In this document: positions 56,360 through 63,668 of the stretch, piece after piece | How the letters are laid out: each line of letters opens with the position of its first letter | Numbering within the stretch: the first letter of the stretch is position 1 | The notes under the pieces: model-generated | The model's input: only the letters and a program-made list of their open reading frames with translations | Database searches by the model: none | What the model was told of the DNA's origin: nothing | Translations under genes and position numbers: made by a program | Assembly: GCA_021555105.2 (NCBI GenBank) | Contig: CP134604.1 | Coordinates: forward strand, 372,001 to 436,000 | Direction: 5' to 3' | Source: Thalassospiraceae bacterium LMO-JJ14 | GTDB taxonomy: Bacteria; Pseudomonadota; Alphaproteobacteria; Rhodospirillales; Casp-alpha2 | Length of the DNA stretch: 64,000 nucleotides

Positions 56360-56833
56360 ATGGCCGAAGAACCGACGCCGACGACCGCCGAGGGCGGTGT
56401 TCCAGAGATCGCCCCGCTGACGATTAATGCCCAGTACGTAAAGGACCTCTCATTCGAGATTCCGAACGCGCCGGGCATCTTCGGCGAAATGCAAAACACC
56501 CCGCCGGAAGTCAACATCGACATCAAGGTGAATGCACAAAAGCTGTCGGACAATGTTTACGAGGTCATGCTCGGAATCAATTCATCGTGTGAAGTCGGTG
56601 AGCATAAAGGCTTCATTCTCGAGTTGGTCTATGCCGGTACCTTCACGCTGAATATTCCGGAAGAACACATTCAGGCCATTCTGCTGATCGAATGCCCGCG
56701 GCTGCTGTTCCCGTTCGCGCGCAACATCATCGCCGACGTGACGCGCAATGGCGGCTTTCCGCCGGTAATGCTCGGCATCGTCGATTTTGTCGCCATGTTC
56801 CAGCAGCGTGTCGACGAGAATAATCAGGCTTAA
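56360..56833 (+). CDS. secB: Protein-export chaperone SecB
   Basis: Tetrameric chaperone holding preproteins for SecA. The 157-residue protein has I-N-A-Q-Y-V-K-D-L-S-F-E-I-P-N-A-P, V-N-I-D-I-K-V-N-A, E-V-G-E-H-K-G-F-I-L-E-L-V-Y-A-G-T-F and C-P-R-L-L-F-P-F-A-R-N-I-I-A-D-V-T-R-N-G-G-like end segments typical of SecB. The ATG at 56360 is preceded by GAGGAGAG; 26 upstream in-frame codons are excluded. It converges on dnaQ. Confidence 0.98.
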   Translation: MAEEPTPTTAEGGVPEIAPLTINAQYVKDLSFEIPNAPGIFGEMQNTPPEVNIDIKVNAQKLSDNVYEVMLGINSSCEVGEHKGFILELVYAGTFTLNIPEEHIQAILLIECPRLLFPFARNIIADVTRNGGFPPVMLGIVDFVAMFQQRVDENNQA

Positions 56834-56867
56834 CCTCCGTTGCCGGCCCCGTTTCCGGGATACGGTT

Positions 56868-57566
56868 TCAGGAACGCAGCCAGATCGGGTCCTTGATTTT
56901 TTCAAGAAACTGCTGATGGCGGGCCAGTTCTTCGGCACTGGCCGCATGTCCGCGCGCTTCGCGGCGGCCCGATGCGGCGGCTTCGCCTGCATCCGTGCCG
57001 GGGCCGCTTGCATCAATTCCCGAAGCCGCTTCCGCGGCCAGATCCATGCCATGCTGCCGGCCGCCCAATAGCTCCAGATAAACATCCGCCAGAAGTTGCG
57101 CATCGAGCAGAGCGCCATGCAGTTCGCGGCCGCTGAGATCGATACCGAAGCGGCGGCACAAGGCGTCCAGTGATGCCTGCGCACCCGGGAATTTCCGCCG
57201 CGCCATGCCGACAGTGTCGATGGCACGCGTGCGATCAAGCTCTGCCAATCCGGCCCCCGCCAGTTCGGCATTGATAAAGCCCATATCGAAAGCGGCATTG
57301 TGAATGACCAAGGGTGCATCGCCGACGAAGCCCAGAAAATCGCCGGCGACATCGGCAAACACCGGATGGCCGCTCAGAAAATCCTCGCTGAGACCGTGCA
57401 CGCGCTCGGCCTCAACCGGCATATCGCGTTCCGGATTTATATACTGGTGATAGACCTCGCCGGTCGGGACATGATTGAAGAGTTCTATGCAGCCGATCTC
57501 GACGATGCGGTGTCCGGCTTTCGGATCAAGGCCGGTTGTTTCCGTATCCAGAACGATCTCTCTCAT
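56868..57566 (-). CDS. dnaQ: DNA polymerase III epsilon subunit (3'-5' proofreading exonuclease)
   Basis: Proofreading subunit of the replicative polymerase, 232 residues. Exonuclease motifs are complete: Exo I D7-x-E9 ([10 protein letters not shown]), Exo II near residue 90 (H-N-A-A-F-D-M-G-F), and Exo [17 protein letters not shown] near 150. The C-terminal 50 residues include the region that contacts the alpha subunit. It follows coaE by 18 bases. The order PPSR-maf-aroE-coaE-dnaQ matches the Caulobacter origin region. Confidence 0.97.
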   Translation of the reverse strand: MREIVLDTETTGLDPKAGHRIVEIGCIELFNHVPTGEVYHQYINPERDMPVEAERVHGLSEDFLSGHPVFADVAGDFLGFVGDAPLVIHNAAFDMGFINAELAGAGLAELDRTRAIDTVGMARRKFPGAQASLDALCRRFGIDLSGRELHGALLDAQLLADVYLELLGGRQHGMDLAAEAASGIDASGPGTDAGEAAASGRREARGHAASAEELARHQQFLEKIKDPIWLRS

Positions 57567-57584
57567 GATGATATTCCCGCCGGT

Positions 57585-58199
57585 TCAAAGCGGCGGCCAG
57601 TGCGTGCCCGCCGATGTGCGGACAATTGTCGCAATTCGGCGGATCATCGGCAAGCTGTGAGAGCGCCCCAGGCCCGTAAAAATCACAAAATCTGCTGCCC
57701 TGCGCTTCAAATAATCCGGTATTTGGTGTTTCAGGATTTCCTGGAACTTTTCTTCCGTCATCCCCGGACGCGCCAGAACCCGGCGCCGCTGCTCACGGTA
57801 CGGCGCCGAGACGACACATACCGCATCGCAACGATCTTCGGCACCGGTTTCGAACAGCAAGGGGATATCAAGCACCACCGCCGGTGTGCGCAGCCGGGCA
57901 TGCCGGCCAAGAAAGGCGTTTGTCTGTTTGCGCACCATCGGGTGCAAAATCGCTTCGAGTTTTTTCAGGGCCTGATCATCGCCGAAAACGCGTTTGCCCA
58001 ATTCTGCGCGATCGACGGCACCGTCCCGGACGACACCCGGGAAGGCCGCGCCGACGGCATCCACGGCAGCACCGCCCTTTGCCATCAGTGCATGCACGGC
58101 AGCATCGGAATCGTGCACCGGCAAACCGAGCCGGCGAAAATCACCGGCGGCCACCGTTTTCCCCATCCCGATAGACCCGGTCAGACCAAGGATAAACAT
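57585..58199 (-). CDS. coaE: Dephospho-CoA kinase CoaE
   Basis: Last step of coenzyme A synthesis, phosphorylating the 3' hydroxyl of dephospho-CoA. The 204-residue P-loop kinase has G8-S-I-G-M-G-K-T15, H-D-S-D-A-A-V-H near residue 33, and D-I-P-L-L-F-E-T near 114. Its ATG overlaps the aroE stop codon by one base (TGATG), and dnaQ follows by 18 bases. Confidence 0.97.
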   Translation of the reverse strand: MFILGLTGSIGMGKTVAAGDFRRLGLPVHDSDAAVHALMAKGGAAVDAVGAAFPGVVRDGAVDRAELGKRVFGDDQALKKLEAILHPMVRKQTNAFLGRHARLRTPAVVLDIPLLFETGAEDRCDAVCVVSAPYREQRRRVLARPGMTEEKFQEILKHQIPDYLKRRAADFVIFTGLGRSHSLPMIRRIATIVRTSAGTHWPPL

Positions 58200-59053
58200 C
58201 AGTTTGCCGTGTGGCCTGCCAGGACATGGTTGCGAAGCGCTTCATCGACTTCGGGACGTGCGCCGAACCATGCTTCAAAGCCCGGCCGCGCCTGATGCAA
58301 GAGCATGCCGATGCCGTCCACCGGCTTCAGTCCGCGCAGCTTCGCCGCCGCCAGCAACGGTGTTTCCAGCGGCGCGTAGACGATGTCATTGACGACGGCT
58401 TCCGGCAAAAGCCCATCCAGTTCGATTTCCAGCGGCGGCTTGCCGGTCATGCCGAGCGTTGTCGTGTTGACCAGCAATCCGGCACCCTGTGCCGCCTCGT
58501 TACGTTCTTCCCAGTTGACGACAGAAACCTTGCTGCCGAAATGACTGGCCAGAATCGTGGCGCGCACCCGCGTCCGGTTTGCCAGACGGACCTCGGAAAC
58601 CCCGGCTTCGATCAGAGCTGCGATGATCGCCCGCGCCGCGCCGCCGGCACCCAACACCAGGGCAGGCGCGGCCCAGACATGCCATTCCGGGACGGAACTG
58701 CGAATATTCTCCATAAATCCGTACGCATCCGAATTGTCGCCGGCGAGCTTCCCGTCCTCGGCACAGATAATCGTATTCACCGCGCCAATTCTCTTCGCCG
58801 TGTCGCTGGTAAAATCGACGATCCGAAAAGCGGCTTCCTTGTGCGGCACGGTCACGTTGGCACCGGCGAACCCGAGTTTCGGCAGCATGCGGAGCGCGGC
58901 TTCGATATCGTCGGGCGCCACGGGCAGGGGCAGGTACACGCCGTCGATGCCCATACGCTCCAGCCAGAAGTTATGCAGCCTTGGGGACAGCGAATGATCC
59001 ACCGGCCAGCCGATCACGCCGGCTTTTATGGATGTTGCGGTGACAGTCGGCAT
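58199..59053 (-). CDS. aroE: Shikimate dehydrogenase (NADP+) AroE
   Basis: Reduces 3-dehydroshikimate in the pathway to aromatic amino acids. The 284-residue protein has the substrate motif H-S-L-S-P-R-L-H-N near residue 20 and N-V-T-V-P-H-K-E-A-A with catalytic Lys near 70. The NADP-binding G-A-G-G-A-A-R-A is near 137 and the late G-I-G-M-L-L-H-Q-A-R-P-G-F signature is present. It follows maf by 11 bases and overlaps coaE by one base. Confidence 0.97.
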   Translation of the reverse strand: MPTVTATSIKAGVIGWPVDHSLSPRLHNFWLERMGIDGVYLPLPVAPDDIEAALRMLPKLGFAGANVTVPHKEAAFRIVDFTSDTAKRIGAVNTIICAEDGKLAGDNSDAYGFMENIRSSVPEWHVWAAPALVLGAGGAARAIIAALIEAGVSEVRLANRTRVRATILASHFGSKVSVVNWEERNEAAQGAGLLVNTTTLGMTGKPPLEIELDGLLPEAVVNDIVYAPLETPLLAAAKLRGLKPVDGIGMLLHQARPGFEAWFGARPEVDEALRNHVLAGHTAN

Positions 59054-59064
59054 TGTGCGCTCCT

Positions 59065-59670
59065 TTATGCGTAAAGAATGCCCCGTTTCCGCAGCTCTTC
59101 CAATAGGGGAAGAAGCGGCAGACCGAGGACGGAAAAATAATCCCCCTCGATCCGTTCGAAAAGCTGTGCGCCTTTGCTTTCCAGCAAATAAGCCCCCACC
59201 GATGACAAAATCCGCTCTCCTTCCGAGTGCAGATACTGATCGATGAAAGTCTCGCTGAGCGGGCGGACATGCATATTTACTCTATCCACATGCGACCACA
59301 GCATGCTGCCCGATTGCATCATGCAGAGCGCGGACGTCAGCTGATGCATTTTTCCGCTGAACATTTTCAGATGTTCGCGAGCCTCGACCAACGATAAGGG
59401 CTTGTCGAACAGACGACCGTCGAGCACCAGAATCTGATCGCAGCCGATAATGATATCGTCGGTTTGTTGATTTTCATACGCCCCGGCGGCCTTGGCTTCG
59501 GCAAGTGCCAACGCAAGCGCACCGGCATCGGACACCGTTGTCCGGAAAGCTGATTTCAAGCGCTCTTCATCGACACCGGCATCGCACCATGAAAAGGGGA
59601 TGCCGGCGTTTTCAAGCACCCGGCGCCTGGCCGGACTCTTCGACGCCAAAAGAATACCGGGTTTGTTCAC
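59065..59670 (-). CDS. maf: Maf-family nucleoside triphosphate pyrophosphatase
   Basis: House-cleaning pyrophosphatase of the Maf family that hydrolyses non-canonical or specific nucleoside triphosphates. The 201-residue protein has I-L-L-A-S-K-S-P-A-R-R-R-V-L-E near the N terminus, I-I-G-C-D-Q-I-L-V-L-D-G near 78, S-A-L-C-M-M and the S-S-V-G-A-Y-L-L-E-S-K-G-A segment. The start is the GTG at 59670, which overlaps the PPSR stop codon (GTGA); upstream in-frame codons are inside the PPSR gene and unlike Maf. Substrate subclass is not decided. Confidence 0.94.
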   Translation of the reverse strand: MNKPGILLASKSPARRRVLENAGIPFSWCDAGVDEERLKSAFRTTVSDAGALALALAEAKAAGAYENQQTDDIIIGCDQILVLDGRLFDKPLSLVEAREHLKMFSGKMHQLTSALCMMQSGSMLWSHVDRVNMHVRPLSETFIDQYLHSEGERILSSVGAYLLESKGAQLFERIEGDYFSVLGLPLLPLLEELRKRGILYA

Positions 59671-60491
59671 ACTTCGTCTTCGTCGCCGCGCTGACGCGCA
59701 AGATGCTGCAGAATGGTCGCTGCGGTTTCCTCGATCGAACGGCGCGACACATTGATCACGGGCCATTCGTACTGTGTGAACAGCCGCCGCGCACTGGCGA
59801 CTTCTTCTTTCACGGACTCCTCGTCGACATAATCCGTATCCGGATCCTGATCGAGAAAACGAAGCCGCTGGCGGCGAATTTCAATCAGCCGTTTCGGATC
59901 GTTGGTCAGACCGACGACGGTGGGTCCTTCACTCAGGAAAAGCTCTTCAGGCAACGGACAACCCGGCACGAACGGAATATTCGCCGCCTTGATACCGCGG
60001 TTTGCAAGATAGATGCACGTCGGCGTTTTCGATGTTCTGGAAACTCCAACAAGGACAACGTCGGCATTTTCGAGATTATGGGTCATTTGCCCGTCATCGT
60101 GACTGAGCGCGAACTGCATGGCTTCAATACGGGCAAAATATTCCGCATCCATGGCATGCTGACCGCCCGGTCGGGGATGGCTTTTCGCATTGAGATAGGC
60201 ACCAAGCGCGGCAACCACGGGATCGAGAACCGGAATACAGGGAATTTGGTGCAACCGGCAGCCTTCTTCCAGCGCCAGACGGTTTTTCTCGTTGACCAGC
60301 GTACACATGACGAAACCCGGCAGTTCACGTATCCGCTCCATAACCTCGCGGACCTGATCCAAAGATCGCACCATCGGCCACAGATGTTCGCGCACCTGAA
60401 TATCATCGAACTGGACGAGACACGCCCGGGCCAGCAAAGTGACGGTCTCACCGGTGGAATCCGATACAAGGTGGAGATGAAAATCCTGCAT
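59667..60491 (-). CDS. Pyruvate, water dikinase regulatory protein / PPDK regulatory protein (PPSR, DUF299)
   Basis: Bifunctional kinase/pyrophosphorylase that switches PEP synthase or pyruvate phosphate dikinase off and on through a Thr. The 274-residue protein starts F-H-L-H-L-V-S-D-S-T-G-E-T and has the nucleotide-binding G-V-S-R-T-S-K-T-P-T near residue 150 and N-V-S-R-R-S-I-E-E-T-A at the end. Whether the target is PpsA or PpdK cannot be told here. This is the DUF299 gene whose pairing with hemE across the origin is conserved in Caulobacter and Rickettsia (RP001). The start is 52 bases from the nearest DnaA box. Confidence 0.95.
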   Translation of the reverse strand: MQDFHLHLVSDSTGETVTLLARACLVQFDDIQVREHLWPMVRSLDQVREVMERIRELPGFVMCTLVNEKNRLALEEGCRLHQIPCIPVLDPVVAALGAYLNAKSHPRPGGQHAMDAEYFARIEAMQFALSHDDGQMTHNLENADVVLVGVSRTSKTPTCIYLANRGIKAANIPFVPGCPLPEELFLSEGPTVVGLTNDPKRLIEIRRQRLRFLDQDPDTDYVDEESVKEEVASARRLFTQYEWPVINVSRRSIEETAATILQHLARQRGDEDEV

Positions 60492-60542
60492 TCTTAAACC
60501 TTTGAGGTCTGTATAGGTCCCATATAAGCCGGGGGATGAAAT

Positions 60543-60551
60543 TGTGGATAA
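60543..60551 (-). promoter_or_regulatory. DnaA box, exact consensus
   Basis: TGTGGATAA on the plus strand is TTATCCACA on the minus strand, identical to the bacterial R1-type consensus. It lies in the PPSR-hemE gap, 52 bases upstream of the PPSR start. Confidence 0.75.
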
Positions 60552-60662
60552 CTTACAAAGCCGTAAAAAAGGTCTTTAATACCCATCTCGAGCTTTCTCG
60601 ATACACACCTTGTCCTGCTGTGTAAATCTTTGAAGTCAGGGTTAATGCCTTGGGATAACATG

Positions 60663-60686
60663 AAAACCGCGCAATCCTGCGGTTTT
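60663..60686. repeat. Inverted repeat AAAACCGC-N8-GCGGTTTT inside the probable origin
   Basis: Eight-base perfect arms at 60663-60670 and 60679-60686. The T run at the end of the right arm, and the A run at the start of the left arm, would let it act as a terminator in either direction, insulating the origin from transcripts. It may equally be a binding site. Confidence 0.5.
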
Positions 60687-60724
60687 AGAGAGTTTTTAGA
60701 GTTCTGACAGAGAGCATTGGAATC

Positions 60725-60741
60725 ATTGAAATTTTTTCAAT
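60725..60741. repeat. Inverted repeat ATTGAAA-TTT-TTTCAAT inside the probable origin
   Basis: Seven-base perfect arms around three T residues, in the most AT-rich part of the interval, which is the likely DNA unwinding element. It lies just after a GAATC (GANTC) site. Confidence 0.45.
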
Positions 60742-60803
60742 TTGTAAAAAGATCCTGCAGCATATTTTCAATAATCATGACAATCGCGCTTGTCTGCATA
60801 ACC

Positions 60804-60812
60804 TGTGGATGA
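60804..60812 (-). promoter_or_regulatory. DnaA box, one mismatch
   Basis: TGTGGATGA on the plus strand is TCATCCACA on the minus strand, one base from the consensus and in the same orientation as the exact box 261 bases away. The overlapping arms GACACAT (60811-60817) and ATGTGTC (60832-60838) form a further inverted repeat here. Confidence 0.55.
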
Positions 60813-60870
60813 CACATAATCCCCAGCTTTCATGTGTCCTACTACCACTACAATATTCTTTATATATAGA

Positions 60871-60882
60871 CTCTATATAGAG
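60871..60882. repeat. 12-base perfect palindrome CTCTATATAGAG before hemE
   Basis: Perfect palindrome overlapping a GACTC (GANTC) methylation-type site at 60869-60873 and following another TATATATAG run. It lies 66 bases before the hemE start and could be part of the hemE promoter, an operator, or an origin element. Confidence 0.45.
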
Positions 60883-60948
60883 GGACCCCGGTTCGAAGAT
60901 TGAGCGGAACACACAAAATTATTTCTAATCGAAGCACAGGATAATTCG

Positions 60949-62001
60949 ATGACGGTTTCCCAGCAAAGTTCAAACAAACCATTTTTGCGCGTCTTCAAGG
61001 GTGATGTTGTATCGCCGCCGCCGATCTGGATGATGCGTCAGGCCGGAAGATACCTGCCTGAATACCGGGAAGTCCGGGCCGGGATCAGTTCGTTCCTGGA
61101 ATTCTGTTATACGCCGGATGCTGCGGTTGAAGTCACCTTGCAGCCGCTGCGGCGGTTTCATTTCGATGCGTCGATCCTATTTGCCGACATTCTCGTCATT
61201 CCCGATGCGCTGGGGCAAAAGGTGGAATTCAAGGAAGGTGAGGGGCCGGTGCTTGAGCCGATCCGTGAACTTGCCGGCCTTGAAAAGCTCGATGTCGAGG
61301 GCGTGCTGGAGCACCTGGCGCCGGTTTTCGAAACGTTGCGGAGGTTATCCGGTGAAATCCCTGCGGCAACCGGGTTGATCGGCTTTGCCGGATCGCCGTG
61401 GACGGTCGCGGTCTACATGGTTGAAGGCCGGGGGCGGACGGAATGTGAACGTGCGCGCAGCTGGGCCTACAAATCCCCGGCGGAGTTTCAGAAGCTGATG
61501 GATATTCTGGTCGATGCCACGTCGCGTTATCTGATCGCTCAGGTCAAGGCGGGTGCAGAGGTTCTGCAGTTGTTCGACAGTTGGGCCGGTGTGCTGTCCG
61601 TTTCACAATTCAGGTCTCTGGTGATCGAACCGACGCGCCGCATCGTAGAAACCGTGAAAGCGCAGGCACCGGATGTGCCGATTATCGGATTTCCAAGGCA
61701 GGGTGGGGTGATGATCCCGGAATATGTAGCTAAAACGGGTGTCGACGGCGTTTCGCTGGATCATTCCGTGCCGCTCGACTGGGCGGTGCGTGAAATCCCC
61801 GAAACATGCGTTTTGCAGGGAAATCTCGACAACCGGCTTTTGGTGGTCGGTGGCGAGGCGCTGGACCATGGCGTCGATGAAATTCTTCGTCAAACCGAAG
61901 GCCGGCGATTTGTTTTCAATCTGGGCCACGGCATCGTGCCACAAACGCCGGCGGAGAACGTTGCCCGCGTCATCGAGCGGATCCGCGGAAAAACTGCATG
62001 A
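60949..62001 (+). CDS. hemE: Uroporphyrinogen decarboxylase HemE
   Basis: Converts uroporphyrinogen III to coproporphyrinogen III in heme synthesis. The 350-residue protein has the active-site loop R30-Q-A-G-R-Y-L-P-E-Y-R40 and G-F-A-G-S-P-W-T near residue 143. It also has L-Q-L-F-D-S-W-A-G near 205 and F-N-L-G-H-G-I at the end. AGGA at 60938-60941 is the ribosome site for the ATG at 60949. It starts the plus-strand run hemE-hemH-hemJ-rho beside the probable origin. Confidence 0.98.
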   Translation: MTVSQQSSNKPFLRVFKGDVVSPPPIWMMRQAGRYLPEYREVRAGISSFLEFCYTPDAAVEVTLQPLRRFHFDASILFADILVIPDALGQKVEFKEGEGPVLEPIRELAGLEKLDVEGVLEHLAPVFETLRRLSGEIPAATGLIGFAGSPWTVAVYMVEGRGRTECERARSWAYKSPAEFQKLMDILVDATSRYLIAQVKAGAEVLQLFDSWAGVLSVSQFRSLVIEPTRRIVETVKAQAPDVPIIGFPRQGGVMIPEYVAKTGVDGVSLDHSVPLDWAVREIPETCVLQGNLDNRLLVVGGEALDHGVDEILRQTEGRRFVFNLGHGIVPQTPAENVARVIERIRGKTA

Positions 62002-63023
62002 AAACGGCTGTCATCCTGTTCAATCTGGGAGGTCCGGATAATCCGGAAGCGGTACAGCCGTTCCTGTTCAACCTGTTCAGCGACCCGGCGATCATATCGT
62101 TGCCGCAACCTTTCCGATGGATGCTGGCAAAGCTCATTTCCAAACGCCGCGCGCCCATCGCGCGCGATATTTATGCAAATATCGGCGGCAAGTCGCCGCT
62201 TCTGGAACTGACCGGCGAACAATCCGATGCCCTGCAGGCGCAATGTCCGGATCTTGGTGAGGTGAAAACCTTCATTTGCATGCGCTATTGGCACCCGATG
62301 AGCGATGCGGTGGCGATGGACGTCAAAAAATTCGCGCCGGACAAGATTATTCTGCTGCCTCTGTATCCGCAGTATTCGACGACGACCAGTGCTTCATCCA
62401 TCAACGACTGGAAACGTGCCGCTAAAAGTGTGGGATTATCCTGCCCAAGCGTGGAGATCTGCTGCTATCCCGAACAGGACGGCTGGATCGATGCCCAGGC
62501 CAGTCTGATCAAAACCGCCTATGCATCGGCCGACGGCGCAACAAAACCGCGGATCCTTTTTTCCGCACACGGTTTGCCGAAAAAAGTTATCGCCGCGGGC
62601 GATCCGTATCAATGGCAGGTCGAGCAAACCACGAAAGCGGTGGTCGATCAGCTCGGGATCGATGGTCTGGACTGGATTGTCTGTTACCAGAGCCAGGTCG
62701 GGCCGCTGGAATGGATAGGACCGTCGACCGACGATGAAATCAAGCGCGCCGGGAAGGAAGGGGTTCCGCTGATTGTCGTGCCGATCGCCTTTGTTTCCGA
62801 ACATTCGGAAACGCTGGTTGAACTGGATATCGAATACAGGGAACTTGCCGAAGAAAACGGCGTGCCGGGATATAGCCGTGTTCCGGCTGTCGGCACGCAC
62901 CCGTCGTTTGTCTCGGCGCTGGCGAGCCTCGTGCGAAAGGCTGCTCATGCGGACGGCCCGAGAATTTCCGGCAAGAATGGACGAATTTGCCCCGGCACGT
63001 GTACGAAATGCGCCTGGGCCTGA
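61998..63023 (+). CDS. hemH: Ferrochelatase HemH with C-terminal cysteine motif
   Basis: Inserts Fe2+ into protoporphyrin IX, the last step of heme synthesis. The 341-residue protein has L-F-N-L-G-G-P-D near the N terminus, M-R-Y-W-H-P-M-S, and F-S-A-H-G-L-P-K-K with the metal-site His near 190. Q-S-Q-V-G-P-L-E-W-I-G-P-S-T follows. The end C-P-G-T-C-T-K-C places three cysteines in the last ten residues, as in ferrochelatases that carry a 2Fe-2S cluster, reported for Caulobacter. Its ATG overlaps the hemE stop (ATGA). Confidence 0.97.
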   Translation: MKTAVILFNLGGPDNPEAVQPFLFNLFSDPAIISLPQPFRWMLAKLISKRRAPIARDIYANIGGKSPLLELTGEQSDALQAQCPDLGEVKTFICMRYWHPMSDAVAMDVKKFAPDKIILLPLYPQYSTTTSASSINDWKRAAKSVGLSCPSVEICCYPEQDGWIDAQASLIKTAYASADGATKPRILFSAHGLPKKVIAAGDPYQWQVEQTTKAVVDQLGIDGLDWIVCYQSQVGPLEWIGPSTDDEIKRAGKEGVPLIVVPIAFVSEHSETLVELDIEYRELAEENGVPGYSRVPAVGTHPSFVSALASLVRKAAHADGPRISGKNGRICPGTCTKCAWA

Positions 63024-63038
63024 GGGGAGCGGGCGTAA

Positions 63039-63473
63039 ATGTTTGATGGCACGGTATATCTCTGGCTCAAGGCTTTGCACATCATTGCCGTCATCGCATG
63101 GATGGCGGGATTACTGTATCTGCCCAGGCTTTATGTCTATCACGCAGCGGCGGAACCGGGTTCGGAATTGTCGGAAACCCTGAAAATCATGGAACGCCGG
63201 CTTTTGCGCGCGATCATGAACCCGGCGATGCTGGTGGCGTTGATCGCCGGCGGTATTTTGCTGACCTATCAGGATTTCTCGTCGGGCTGGCTGCATGTGA
63301 AACTGCTGTGCATCGCCGGTTTGCTGGCCATGCACATGATGATGGGCAAGTGGCGCAAGGACTTCGAAGCCGACAGAAATACCCGGTCCGATAAATTTTA
63401 CCGCTTCGCCAACGAGGTGCCGACGATCCTCATGATCGTGATCGTCGTGATGGCCGTCGTGAAGCCATTCTGA
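63039..63473 (+). CDS. hemJ: Protoporphyrinogen oxidase HemJ
   Basis: Membrane protein oxidising protoporphyrinogen IX to protoporphyrin IX, feeding HemH. The 144-residue sequence has four hydrophobic helices. The N-terminal K-A-L-H-I-I-A-V-I-A-W-M-A-G-L-L-Y-L-P-R-L contains the conserved His and a Tyr/Arg-rich turn, and H-V-K-L-L-C follows in helix 3; HemJ proteins bind heme through such residues. GGGAG precedes the ATG. It lies 15 bases after hemH, so hemE-H-J is one operon. rho follows after 195 bases. Confidence 0.95.
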   Translation: MFDGTVYLWLKALHIIAVIAWMAGLLYLPRLYVYHAAAEPGSELSETLKIMERRLLRAIMNPAMLVALIAGGILLTYQDFSSGWLHVKLLCIAGLLAMHMMMGKWRKDFEADRNTRSDKFYRFANEVPTILMIVIVVMAVVKPF

Positions 63474-63481
63474 AAAGCCAA

Positions 63482-63510
63482 TTGACAGGCAGCGATGCTT
63501 GTCGTAATCG
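63482..63510 (+). promoter_or_regulatory. Possible sigma-70 type promoter for rho
   Basis: TTGACA (63482-63487, exact consensus) and TAATCG (63505-63510) are separated by 17 bases, just after the hemJ stop. This would leave a leader of about 150 bases before rho, room for the autoregulation known for rho in other bacteria. Confidence 0.5.
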
Positions 63511-63668
63511 TTTGCCATCTTCAACGGACATGGTCCGCCCTTTAAGTGATTGCCTAAAACTTTCCAGCGCCCCCGACAGGGACGCACCAAAGGTTCCAAG
63601 GGACCCAAGCGGTCCGGCGTATCACGTACTTAATCATTCCCCCCGAAACCGATAGTCGAAGCTGACCT

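Larger units (their letters stand above)
60492..60948. other. Probable chromosomal replication origin (oriC)
   Basis: A 457-base gene-free, AT-rich interval between the divergent PPSR gene and hemE. The flanking pair is the one described for the origins of Caulobacter crescentus and Rickettsia prowazekii. It holds one exact DnaA box (60543-60551), one with a single mismatch (60804-60812) and two with two mismatches (60650-60658, 60793-60801). It also has several inverted repeats, the T/A-rich block 60725-60780 and the TATATATA-like run 60860-60882, which could be the unwinding element. Two GANTC sites (60720-60724, 60869-60873) are present. Genes run away from it on both sides, as for leading strands. 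Confidence 0.75.

Noticed and set aside
60890-60905. GGTTCGAAG before hemE, like a tRNA T-arm
   Set aside because: No acceptor or anticodon stems can be folded around it, so no tRNA is called.
60492-60948. CtrA boxes (TTAA-N7-TTAA) in the probable origin
   Set aside because: TTAA occurs at 60494, 60576 and 60642 but never with the required spacing, so CtrA control of this origin is not supported.
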